From an uncultured Pseudomonadota bacterium (GTDB lineage Bacteria; Myxococcota_A; UBA796; UBA9615), in assembly GCA_937907595.1 (NCBI GenBank), contig CALCXL010000740.1, positions 1 through 10,642 on the forward strand: 10,642 nucleotides of DNA, read 5' to 3'. The position numbers and the translations under genes are program-made. Under the pieces are notes generated by a model that ran no database searches, was not told where the DNA came from, and worked only from the letters and a program-made list of their open reading frames with translations. This document shows positions 1 to 6,313 of this stretch, piece by piece (position 1 is the first letter of the stretch; every line of letters starts with the position of its first letter).

Positions 1-32
1 CGCTCGGCCCGCCGGGGCCCCGACGCCGAGCG
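1..32 (-). terminator. Possible hairpin terminator after the rfbG-like gene
   Basis: A perfect 8-bp inverted repeat (CGCTCGGC at 1-8, GCCGAGCG at 25-32) encloses a 16-nt loop that itself holds the palindrome CGGGGCCCCG. On the minus strand it starts 9 nt after the TAG stop (44-42) of the dehydratase gene, where an intrinsic terminator would sit. The expected T-run would lie outside the window, so termination cannot be confirmed; a GC-rich chance palindrome is also possible. Bases 33-41 show nothing further. Confidence 0.3.
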
Positions 33-41
33 CCCCGCCCC

Positions 42-1013
42 CTACGCCAGGGCGTCCCGGTACCAGCCCACGGTGCGCTCCAGCCCCGCGGCCAGCGACG
101 TCGTCGCCGTCCACCCCGTCGCCGCCGCGATCTTGGCGCAGTCCAGCGTCTGGTCGGGGATCTCCCCCTCGGCCTCCGCCCGGCCCAGGATGCGGTGGGG
201 GGGCGCGTCGACGCCGACGGCTTCATCGATCAGCCCGCAGACCTCCAGCACCGTCCAGGGGCGCCCGGTGGAGATGTTGAAGGCCTCCCCCCGGATCCCC
301 GGCTCGCCGGCCCGCTCGGCCAGCCCCAGGTAGGCCTCCACGGCGTCGTCCACGAACAGGAAGTCGCGGCGCGCTCGCCCGGACGATCGCAACACGGGCA
401 CATCGCCCCGCAGCCGCGCCCGGATCATCTCCGGGATCAGCCGGTTGTAGTGCACATCGCCGGGGCCGTAGAGGTTGCCGCAGCGCACGATCGCCAGGGG
501 CAGGTCGTAGGTGGCGGCGAAGGACTGCGCGGCCAGATCGCCCATGGACTTGCTGGCGTCGTAGGGACCGATGCCCCCCATGGGGTGCGTCTCGCGGTAG
601 GGCAGGTCGTCGCTGGGCCCGTAGGCCTTGTCGCTGGACGCGACCAGGATCGCCTCCAGGAGGGGGGCTTGCCGCGCCGCCTCCAGCACCACCCAGGTGC
701 CCCGCACGTTGCTCTCGAACGTCTCGAACGGCGAGCGCCGCGCCGTGCCCACGATCGCCTGGGCCGCCAGGTGGAACAGCGCCCGGCACTCGTAGTCCTG
801 CAGCGCCCGCTCCACGTCCCGGAACACGCAGACATCGCCCCGCACCCGCACGCAGCGGTCGGCCAGCCCCTCGCGCACCAGCCGGGAGTCCGGGTCCAGG
901 TCGCGCTCCAGCACCACCACCCGCGCGCCGCGCTCCAGCAGGTCCCGCACCAACGCCCCGCCCAGCAGCCCGTGGGCCCCGGTCACCAGCACCGGCCGGT
1001 CCCGCCAGGTCAT
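42..1013 (-). CDS. rfbG: NAD-dependent sugar-nucleotide epimerase/dehydratase, probable CDP-glucose 4,6-dehydratase
   Basis: 323-aa cytoplasmic extended short-chain dehydrogenase. Visible: the Rossmann glycine motif TGAHGLLGG (residues 11-19, GxxGxxG), acidic D60 after the strand RVRG, HLAAQ (81-85), the SSDKAYG segment (126-132) found in CDP-glucose and related 4,6-dehydratases, and the catalytic YxxxK as Y151-K155. The expected reaction is NAD-dependent conversion of CDP-glucose to CDP-4-keto-6-deoxyglucose. Substrate assignment rests mainly on the neighbour: the gene overlaps glucose-1-phosphate cytidylyltransferase by 4 nt (ATGA), the classic rfbF-rfbG pairing. The ATG at 1013 is chosen because it gives that overlap and lies just before the first Rossmann strand; an in-frame ATG at 1052 would add 13 residues translated from the upstream gene. 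Somewhat short beside enteric RfbG (about 357 aa), so a GDP-mannose or dTDP-glucose dehydratase, or a 4-epimerase, remains possible. Confidence 0.8.
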   Translation of the reverse strand: MTWRDRPVLVTGAHGLLGGALVRDLLERGARVVVLERDLDPDSRLVREGLADRCVRVRGDVCVFRDVERALQDYECRALFHLAAQAIVGTARRSPFETFESNVRGTWVVLEAARQAPLLEAILVASSDKAYGPSDDLPYRETHPMGGIGPYDASKSMGDLAAQSFAATYDLPLAIVRCGNLYGPGDVHYNRLIPEMIRARLRGDVPVLRSSGRARRDFLFVDDAVEAYLGLAERAGEPGIRGEAFNISTGRPWTVLEVCGLIDEAVGVDAPPHRILGRAEAEGEIPDQTLDCAKIAAATGWTATTSLAAGLERTVGWYRDALA

Positions 1014-1795
1014 CGCTCCCACAGCGCCCAGGGCCGATCGCCGGCCTCCCACATGCGGTTGATCTCCGTGTATTCGCGGTAGGTGTCGATGCTCATCCAG
1101 AAGCCGTCGTGGGTGTAGACCCCCAACTGCCCCGACTCCGCCAGGTGCGACAGCGGCTCCTGCTCGAAGACGCAGTCGGGCCCCAGCAGGTCCAGCACCC
1201 CCGGCTCCAGCACGAAGAAGCCGCCGGACGTGTACTCATCCAGCTTTGGCTTCTCGCGGAAGCGCAGGGCGTCGCCGGCCGCGTCCCGCTCGATGATCCC
1301 GAAGCGCGATCGCGGCTGCAGCCCGGTGACCGTGGCCAGCTTCCCGCTCTTGCGGTGCTGCCGCAGCAAGGCCTCCAGGTCGATGTCGGCCACGCCGTCG
1401 CCGTAGGTCATCATGAAGGTGCCGCTGGCGACGTGGTCCCGGCAGGCGTGGATGCGCCCGCCCGTCATCGTCGCCTGCCCGGTCTCCGCCAGCGTCACCC
1501 GCCAGCCCTCGATGTCGCAGCCGCCGTGAAAGGCCCGCTCGTCGTGCTCGGCCCCGAACGCGATCGTCAGATCCGCGGTGCGCTCGCGGTAGTTCAGGAA
1601 GTAATCCCGAATCATCTCGCCCTTGTAGCCCAGCGCGAGCACGAAGCGCTCGAAGCCCTGGCAGGCGTAGATGTTCATGATGTGCCACAGCAGGGGCCGC
1701 TCCCCCACGCTCACCATCGGCTTGGGACGGAACTCCGTCTCCTCCTTGAGCCGCGTGCCCTGCCCGCCGCAGAGCACGATGACCGGCGGCTTCAT
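1010..1795 (-). CDS. rfbF: Glucose-1-phosphate cytidylyltransferase
   Basis: 261 aa, close to the usual 257 aa of RfbF. It makes CDP-glucose and pyrophosphate from CTP and glucose-1-phosphate, the first committed step to CDP-deoxyhexoses of O-antigen or other surface glycans, in the cytoplasm. The nucleotidyltransferase signature LCGGQGTRL (8-16) is followed by EET and RPKPM (23-27, with substrate-binding Lys25). Family hallmarks follow in order: LLWHIM (35-40), MTGGR (110-114), YGDGVAD (131-137, metal-binding Asp), RFGI (164-167), EKPK (181-184), GGFFVL (191-196), EQEPL (211-215) and GFW (231-233). All catalytic regions look intact. The start ATG overlaps the TGA of the upstream glycosyltransferase (ATGA), and the stop overlaps the downstream dehydratase start in the same way, so translation of the three is probably coupled. 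The assignment is secure from the collinear motif series; the end product in this organism is unknown. Confidence 0.95.
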   Translation of the reverse strand: MKPPVIVLCGGQGTRLKEETEFRPKPMVSVGERPLLWHIMNIYACQGFERFVLALGYKGEMIRDYFLNYRERTADLTIAFGAEHDERAFHGGCDIEGWRVTLAETGQATMTGGRIHACRDHVASGTFMMTYGDGVADIDLEALLRQHRKSGKLATVTGLQPRSRFGIIERDAAGDALRFREKPKLDEYTSGGFFVLEPGVLDLLGPDCVFEQEPLSHLAESGQLGVYTHDGFWMSIDTYREYTEINRMWEAGDRPWALWER

Positions 1796-2574
1796 CGGCC
1801 CCGGAGCCGCGCGCGGCTCAGGTTGACCACGAACTCCAGCACCGTGCCCGCGCCCACCTTGCTGGTGCCGAAGTCGCGCGCCTTGGACACCACGTCCACC
1901 TCCGCGACCTTCATGCCGCGATCGGCGACGCCGATCATGATCTCCGGGTCCAGGAACCAGTCCTCGCTCCGGGGCCCCAGCGCCTGCCAGGCGTCCCGGG
2001 TGAAGAGCTTGGGGCAGCCGTTGGTGTCCGTGGACTTGATGTGGAACCACCACAGCGTGACGGTGTTGTAGGCCCGGGTGACCAGGGTGCGCTGCCAGCC
2101 GTCCCGCCGCTGCACCCGCCTGGCCTTGGCGATGTCCGCGCCCTCGGCCACCAGCCGGCGGTAGACGCGGATCACGTCTTCGGCGGCCACCTGACCGTCC
2201 CCCCACATGTAGCCCAGCACCTTCGCGCTCTCCGGGGCCTGCGCCATGCCGGCCAGGATCCCGCCGCCGTAGCCCTGGTTCTTGTCCAGGTACACCGCTT
2301 GGACCTCGGGGTTGGCGGCCACCAGCCCTTCGACCTCCGCCCGGGTGCCGTCGTGGCTGCCGTTGTCCACCAGGGTCAGTGTGAGGTCGACGCCCGCGGT
2401 GCGAAAGGTCGCCAGCAGGTCCTGCACGACGGGGCCGACGTTCCCCTCTTCGTCGTACAGCGGCATGGTGATGGCCAGGCTGCCCGGCTCCGATCCCGGG
2501 GGGACCTGGCGGTGACGGCCCACCCAGGGGCGGGGGCCTTCTTCGACGGACAAGACGGTGGGGGAGTCGCTCAC
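1792..2574 (-). CDS. Family 2 glycosyltransferase (DPM1/GtrB-like catalytic domain)
   Basis: 260-aa GT-A-fold transferase with no membrane helix. Motifs: MPLYDEEGNV (37-46), VDNGSHDGT (69-77, the VDDGS-type nucleotide-binding loop), NQGYGGGILAGM (99-110), GDGQ (125-128), DTNGCPKLF (183-191), DPEIMI (209-214) and a basic C-terminal segment with TSKVG (237-241), as in polyprenyl-phosphate glycosyltransferases. It probably moves a sugar from a nucleotide sugar to a lipid carrier or glycan; donor and acceptor cannot be read from sequence. The place where many family members have DxD holds W124-G-D126, so one acidic residue is missing. The GTG at 2574 is chosen because it starts 4 nt after the RNase HII stop; no strong Shine-Dalgarno is visible, and a TTG seven codons downstream is an alternative. 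The next ATG (codon 37) would cut the first beta strand. It overlaps rfbF by 4 nt. Confidence 0.85.
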   Translation of the reverse strand: MSDSPTVLSVEEGPRPWVGRHRQVPPGSEPGSLAITMPLYDEEGNVGPVVQDLLATFRTAGVDLTLTLVDNGSHDGTRAEVEGLVAANPEVQAVYLDKNQGYGGGILAGMAQAPESAKVLGYMWGDGQVAAEDVIRVYRRLVAEGADIAKARRVQRRDGWQRTLVTRAYNTVTLWWFHIKSTDTNGCPKLFTRDAWQALGPRSEDWFLDPEIMIGVADRGMKVAEVDVVSKARDFGTSKVGAGTVLEFVVNLSRARLRGR

Positions 2575-2578
2575 CGGC

Positions 2579-3232
2579 TCAGAATAGACGGCCCTGGCCG
2601 TCGTCGCCCACGAGGCGCCGCACCGTCTCCCACTTCGTGCGCACGAAGGGTGGGAAGGTGCCCGTGCGCGCGTAGACCCCGCGCAGCCAGGCCTGCGTCT
2701 TGGGATCGCTGGGGTAGCCCGATCCGATCGGCTCCCCCGCCAGCGCTTCCAGCTCGGCCAGACGCGCGTCCCGGGCGGTCTTGGCGAACACGCTGGCCGC
2801 CGAGCAGCAGGGGTGGTTGTCGTCGGCCTTGTTCTCCGCGACCACCTCCACGGTGATGTCCCGCTCGGCGAAGCGGCGCTGCAGGTCGTCGACGAACGCG
2901 GGGATCCCCCGGGGAGGCACCGGCGCGTCCAGCACCACCACCGTGGGCCGGAAGTGGTCGACCAGGGCCACGATGGCCTCCTTGCCCAGAATCCCCATGC
3001 TCGCGCCGTCGATGTCGACCGCCGGGATCTCCACGACCTTCCAGCCCCGGGACGCCGCCGCAAGGGGCTCGCGCAGGGCCTCCCGTCGCTTCTTGCTCAG
3101 CCGCTTGCTGTCCTTCGCGCCCAGGCGCTTGAGCTCGGGCTCCCGGTCCTCGTCCACCAGCAGCCCGCCGAAGACCATCGGCCCCAGCACACAGCCCCGC
3201 CCCGCCTCGTCGATGCCCAGTCGCGTCCTCAT
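2579..3232 (-). CDS. rnhB: Ribonuclease HII, archaeal/eukaryal-type sequence
   Basis: 217-aa cytoplasmic endonuclease that cuts the RNA strand of RNA/DNA hybrids and starts removal of misincorporated ribonucleotides. The active-site GxDEAGRG motif is at 6-12 (D8, E9); AKDSKRLSKKRRE (39-51) is the substrate-binding Ser/Lys region; D102 (VVVLDA) and D137 (NKADD) complete the four carboxylates; SAASVFAK is at 144-151. Three segments resemble archaeal RNase HII and eukaryotic RNASEH2A more than usual bacterial RnhB: LGPMVFGG (16-23), the KAD-type fourth carboxylate, and GSGYPSDPKT (170-179, with Y173) followed by FPPFVRTKW (193-201). The ATG at 3232 is chosen because it sits six codons before the conserved motif; an in-frame ATG at 3451 would add 73 residues of intergenic, unconserved sequence. 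It is first in the minus-strand operon, 4 nt ahead of the glycosyltransferase. No clear minus-strand promoter is visible upstream. Confidence 0.93.
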   Translation of the reverse strand: MRTRLGIDEAGRGCVLGPMVFGGLLVDEDREPELKRLGAKDSKRLSKKRREALREPLAAASRGWKVVEIPAVDIDGASMGILGKEAIVALVDHFRPTVVVLDAPVPPRGIPAFVDDLQRRFAERDITVEVVAENKADDNHPCCSAASVFAKTARDARLAELEALAGEPIGSGYPSDPKTQAWLRGVYARTGTFPPFVRTKWETVRRLVGDDGQGRLF

Positions 3233-3364
3233 GGCCGCCGAAGGTAGCAGCCGGTCCCGTTCGGCGGCCTCCGATCGCGTGCCGTCACGCCGACGGGTTT
3301 CAGAGGACCCGCGCAGGTGGCCCGTTCGCTGCCTACGGTCTGAGGGCAACGGCGTCGGCCCCCA

Positions 3365-3406
3365 TCCCGGAATTCCTTGTCTTGACCCGCTTTTCCCAGA
3401 ATTCCT
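3365..3406 (+). repeat. Direct repeat spanning the promoter, possible operator
   Basis: TCCCGGAATTCCT (3365-3377) recurs as TCCCAGAATTCCT (3394-3406), 29 bp apart start to start, with one mismatch in 13; extended to 20 bp, 15 positions match. The first copy contains the perfect palindrome GGAATTCC. Copy one ends 4 bp before the -35 box and copy two runs into the -10 box, where a regulator could block or recruit polymerase. The function is inferred from position only. Confidence 0.4.
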
Positions 3407-3411
3407 ATACT
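3382..3411 (+). promoter_or_regulatory. Sigma70-like promoter of the lipoprotein operon
   Basis: The -35 TTGACC (3382-3387; 5 of 6 to TTGACA) and the -10 TATACT (3406-3411; 5 of 6 to TATAAT) are separated by 18 bp in an AT-richer island of otherwise very GC-rich DNA. The start of transcription would fall near 3418, giving a leader of about 78 nt before the first lipoprotein ATG at 3496. It is on the correct strand and no other comparable pair is seen between the divergent genes. Nothing else is recognised in 3233-3495. Confidence 0.75.
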
Positions 3412-3495
3412 CGGCTTCTTCGCCACCCGTTGGACCTGCGCGCGCATGCACGCGGTATCGTCCCGTTCGGTACGTCGAGGACGAAGGGCCCCCTC

Positions 3496-5436
3496 ATGAT
3501 TCGCAGCCTCGCATTGACCGTCCTGCTCCTGTCGCTGACGGCGTGCGAGGAGCAGCCGCCGCCGGACAGCAACCTGGTCACGGCCACGCCCAGCCTGCGC
3601 TTGAGCCCCCTGGTGGGCGGCCTGGGCAACACCATCGACGTCTCCATCCGCGGCCTGAACACCCAGTGGGAGCAGGGCGATCTGCGGCTCGACATGGGCG
3701 AGTTCATCCAGGTGGGGGACATCGTCGTGGTCGGCCCGAACGACGCCACCGTGGCCGTCAGCATCGATCCCGCTGCCACCCTGGGCTACCAGGACGTCAC
3801 GATCTCCTTCGATCGCCGCGACCCCGACGGGGAGGCCATGGAGCCCGCCAGCCTGTCCTTCGACGGCGACGAGGGCTTCCTGATCCAGCCCGGCGACGTG
3901 TCCATCACCCCCGATCGCGCCCGGCTGGGGGAGACGCTGCAGGTGCAGATCGTCGGCTTCAACACCACGCTGCAGGACGGGGCCTGGATCGACATGGGCC
4001 CCGGCGTCTACGTCAACTGGGTGCAGGTGGACGACTTCACCCACGCCACCGCCTCCATCAGCGTGGACCAGCGCGCGGACCCGGGCTGGCACGACGTCGC
4101 CGTCACCAACGGCCCCGTGGTCTACCGCGCCAACGACGCCTTCTTCATCGAGCGCTCCTCCATCGCCATCGCCATCGACCCCGCGGCGGGCAACCAGGGG
4201 GAGACGCTGGCCTTCAGCATCATCGGCTCCAACACGCACTTCGAGGCCAAGCCCGGGACCATCGACCCCTACGACGAGTGGTCGGACAACAACCCCCTGG
4301 GCTGCGTGCCACCCGGCACCCGCTGGACCTACGCGGACCTGAGCACGTCGATCTGCGTCGAGGAGTTCTACCCCTGGTGCCAGGACACGGTGGAGCCCGG
4401 CGGCATCCTCAACGTCAGCAACCCCACCGTCGGCACCGGCACCATGCGCATCAGCAACGGCGCGCTGGCCGGCAAGTACGACGTCCGCGTTTACACCATC
4501 GAGCGCACGGACGAGGACGGGGACAACTGCTCGGAGCCCGGCGAGTTCGCGATCCTGGAGGAGGTCATCCTGCACGAGGGCTTCGAGGTCCGGGACGTGC
4601 CCATCGACTGCAACGACAACCCCGGCGTGAGCTTCGGCTTCAACGTCGGCCGCTCGTTCAACAACGACACCTGCGAGGTGAACGAGAACGTGTCGGCCTC
4701 GGCCGTCTTCTTCACCCCCCTGGACCCGCCCTGCGGCAGCCCCCCGGGCCCGCCGGTGATGCCGTTCGACATCAACCACGTCATCAACCCGCCCAGCGGC
4801 GGCTCGGACTGCCCGCCCACGCCCACCTGCGACGCGGGCCCGCAGGTCTACCTGCAGAGCGATCTCAACACGATCGTCCTGCAGCGGCAGGTCAACACCT
4901 TCACCCAGGAGGTGGTCTACGTGCCGGAGTTCCCGCTGACGCTGGACGACTACAAGTTCGGCTACACGGCCTACGACCTGGTGGCCGACGGCTCGGAGGA
5001 TCCCACGCAGATCCCGGCGTTCACGAAGGAGGACGCGCTGTTCACGCTGCCGTCGGACTTCCAGCTCCTGGAGCCCCAGCTCTGCAACAACTTCACCCAC
5101 GACCCCAATGAGGATCTGGAGGTCCGCTGGACCCCCGGACAGACCTACGACGTGGCCGGCATGAGCCTGTCCTACAGCACCACGGACATCGACGAGGTGG
5201 CCTGGCAGCTGGTCGTATTGCCCTGGGACGACGGCGAGTGGACCTTCGGCCCCGAGTGGTTCGAGCAGGTGCCCGAGGGCGCCGGCAACTTCGGCTTCGG
5301 CGCGGGGGTGGACGAGCCCAAGTGGTTCTTCGACTTCGGCCAGGGCCAGGTGGGCGTGGAGAACCAGGGCCGCTCGGGCCTGGGCTACAGCGGCTTCATG
5401 ATCCTGCGCTCCGAAGGCGACGAGGCGGAGGAATGA
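3496..5436 (+). CDS. Large lipoprotein with three IPT/TIG-like repeats
   Basis: 646 aa, first gene of the plus-strand operon. Residues 1-17 are a type II signal peptide: MIR, a hydrophobic core, then the lipobox LTAC (14-17), so Cys17 should be lipidated; it is followed by two Glu. Residues 37-106, 138-206 and from 228 share a pattern, G-x-T-(I/L)-x-(V/F)-x-I-x-G-x-NT, then a strand region ending in a (Y/W)xDV-type segment, as in IPT/TIG immunoglobulin-like domains; the third copy carries a Cys-containing insert (about 258-303). The remainder (about 350-640) is Cys-, Asn- and Trp-containing, beta-rich in appearance and not recognised. No enzyme motif is visible, so a structural or binding role at the cell surface or periplasmic face is inferred. 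The ATG at 3496 is chosen for its signal peptide and for GAAGGG (3483-3488) 7 nt upstream. A TTG in frame at 3382 lies within the -35 box and is not used. Its stop overlaps the next start (ATGA). Confidence 0.85.
   Translation: MIRSLALTVLLLSLTACEEQPPPDSNLVTATPSLRLSPLVGGLGNTIDVSIRGLNTQWEQGDLRLDMGEFIQVGDIVVVGPNDATVAVSIDPAATLGYQDVTISFDRRDPDGEAMEPASLSFDGDEGFLIQPGDVSITPDRARLGETLQVQIVGFNTTLQDGAWIDMGPGVYVNWVQVDDFTHATASISVDQRADPGWHDVAVTNGPVVYRANDAFFIERSSIAIAIDPAAGNQGETLAFSIIGSNTHFEAKPGTIDPYDEWSDNNPLGCVPPGTRWTYADLSTSICVEEFYPWCQDTVEPGGILNVSNPTVGTGTMRISNGALAGKYDVRVYTIERTDEDGDNCSEPGEFAILEEVILHEGFEVRDVPIDCNDNPGVSFGFNVGRSFNNDTCEVNENVSASAVFFTPLDPPCGSPPGPPVMPFDINHVINPPSGGSDCPPTPTCDAGPQVYLQSDLNTIVLQRQVNTFTQEVVYVPEFPLTLDDYKFGYTAYDLVADGSEDPTQIPAFTKEDALFTLPSDFQLLEPQLCNNFTHDPNEDLEVRWTPGQTYDVAGMSLSYSTTDIDEVAWQLVVLPWDDGEWTFGPEWFEQVPEGAGNFGFGAGVDEPKWFFDFGQGQVGVENQGRSGLGYSGFMILRSEGDEAEE
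3604..4491 (+). repeat. Three IPT/TIG-like protein repeats
   Basis: Coding repeats in the first lipoprotein: codons 37-106 (3604-3813), 138-206 (3907-4113) and 228-332 (4177-4491, interrupted by an insert). The clearest shared block is the G-x-T-(I/L) strand followed by I-x-G-x-NT, seen as GNTIDVSIRGLNT, GETLQVQIVGFNT and GETLAFSIIGSNT. The nucleotide sequences have diverged, so this is an old domain duplication and not a recent tandem repeat. Confidence 0.6.
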
Positions 5437-6302
5437 TGCGCGCCACGCTCCTGCTCTCCCTGCTCCTGGGCACGGTCGGCTGCGACGACGACGTGGACCT
5501 CAACGTCCTCAACTTCGGCGCCACGGCCATCGTCACCGGCGACTTCGACACCGTGGAGCAGCTGATCCAGGAGGTCAGCCAGACCACGGCCATCGCCGCG
5601 GAGCTGTCCATCTACGACGGCTACATCAGCGGCCCGCACTTCGAGCACGACATCGACGTGGCGGAGGTCTTCAACGGCACCGTGGAGGACCTGCTGCGCA
5701 GCGATCCCTACGACGGCGGCCTGGGCGGCTTCGACACCATCTTCTTCAGCGACGGCATGCGCGGCGTCAACGTGCGCGAGTACAACGGCGTGGTGGCGGA
5801 CGACCACCTGGTCTCGGACAACACCGTCGTCACCAACGTGCGCGACCAGGGCGAGCTGGGCCGCCGCCTCTACTTCAGCGACTGGACCTACGACCTCATG
5901 GAGCGGGCCTGGCCCGATCTGGTCGACTGGGTCGGCGACGACACCGAGCTGGACGACGCGCAGCGCGGCACCGCCCAGGTGGTGGCCGCCCGGGTGGTGG
6001 ACGCCGGCCTGGCCGCCTTCATGGAGGTGCCTGAGGGCTCGGAGATCGAGGTCGAGTTCAACTACGGCGTGTGGGCCGTGGCGGAGTCGGTGTCGGACGA
6101 CGTGACGGTGCTGGTGGAGGCCGACGTCGTCGTCGACGACCCGGAGACCGGCGCCTACGTCACCCTGCCGTCCGTGCCCCTCGTCTTCTCCGCCGTGGTG
6201 GGCCAGGGCGTGGTGATCTTCACGTCGTATCACAACGAAGCGCAGATCTCGGAGGAGGCCCGTGACGTCCTCCGCTACCAGCTCGGTCAGCTGAGCAATT
6301 GA
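5433..6302 (+). CDS. Lipoprotein with a possible glutamine-amidotransferase-like (ThuA-like) fold, non-catalytic
   Basis: 289 aa. The signal peptide ends in TVGC (14-17), so Cys17 is the likely lipidated residue; it is followed by three Asp. The mature part has alternating strand/helix character: ATAIVTGDFD (30-39), FDTIFFSDGM (100-109), RRLYFSDWTYDLMERAWPD (144-162) and, near the C-terminus, GVVIFTSYHNEAQ (259-271). That order resembles class I glutamine amidotransferase or ThuA-like proteins, but this is inference from pattern. There is no Cys other than the lipobox, so no amidotransferase nucleophile; a binding or scaffold role is more likely than catalysis. Two adjacent ATGs (5433 and 5436) can start it. 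The first makes an ATGA overlap with the previous stop and has GAGG 7 nt upstream; the second lies 4 nt after GGAGG (5427-5431). The choice changes only one residue. Eleven nt separate it from the VWA gene. Confidence 0.8.
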   Translation: MMRATLLLSLLLGTVGCDDDVDLNVLNFGATAIVTGDFDTVEQLIQEVSQTTAIAAELSIYDGYISGPHFEHDIDVAEVFNGTVEDLLRSDPYDGGLGGFDTIFFSDGMRGVNVREYNGVVADDHLVSDNTVVTNVRDQGELGRRLYFSDWTYDLMERAWPDLVDWVGDDTELDDAQRGTAQVVAARVVDAGLAAFMEVPEGSEIEVEFNYGVWAVAESVSDDVTVLVEADVVVDDPETGAYVTLPSVPLVFSAVVGQGVVIFTSYHNEAQISEEARDVLRYQLGQLSN

Positions 6303-6313
6303 GTCGGACCCCC

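Noticed and set aside
3437..3446. Palindrome TGCGCGCGCA in the leader of the lipoprotein operon.
   Set aside because: A CG-alternating palindrome is expected by chance at this GC content; no stem-loop with flanking support.
3229..5100. A 623-codon open frame on the minus strand antisense to the first lipoprotein.
   Set aside because: Low-complexity Val/Asp/Gly/Ala/Arg translation typical of the antisense frame of GAC- and GTC-rich genes; no motif, and it conflicts with a protein that has a signal peptide, a promoter and repeats.
2781..5111. A long plus-strand frame running through RNase HII, the intergenic region and the first lipoprotein.
   Set aside because: It crosses two real genes on different strands and reads as Arg/Gly/His-rich low complexity over the lipoprotein.
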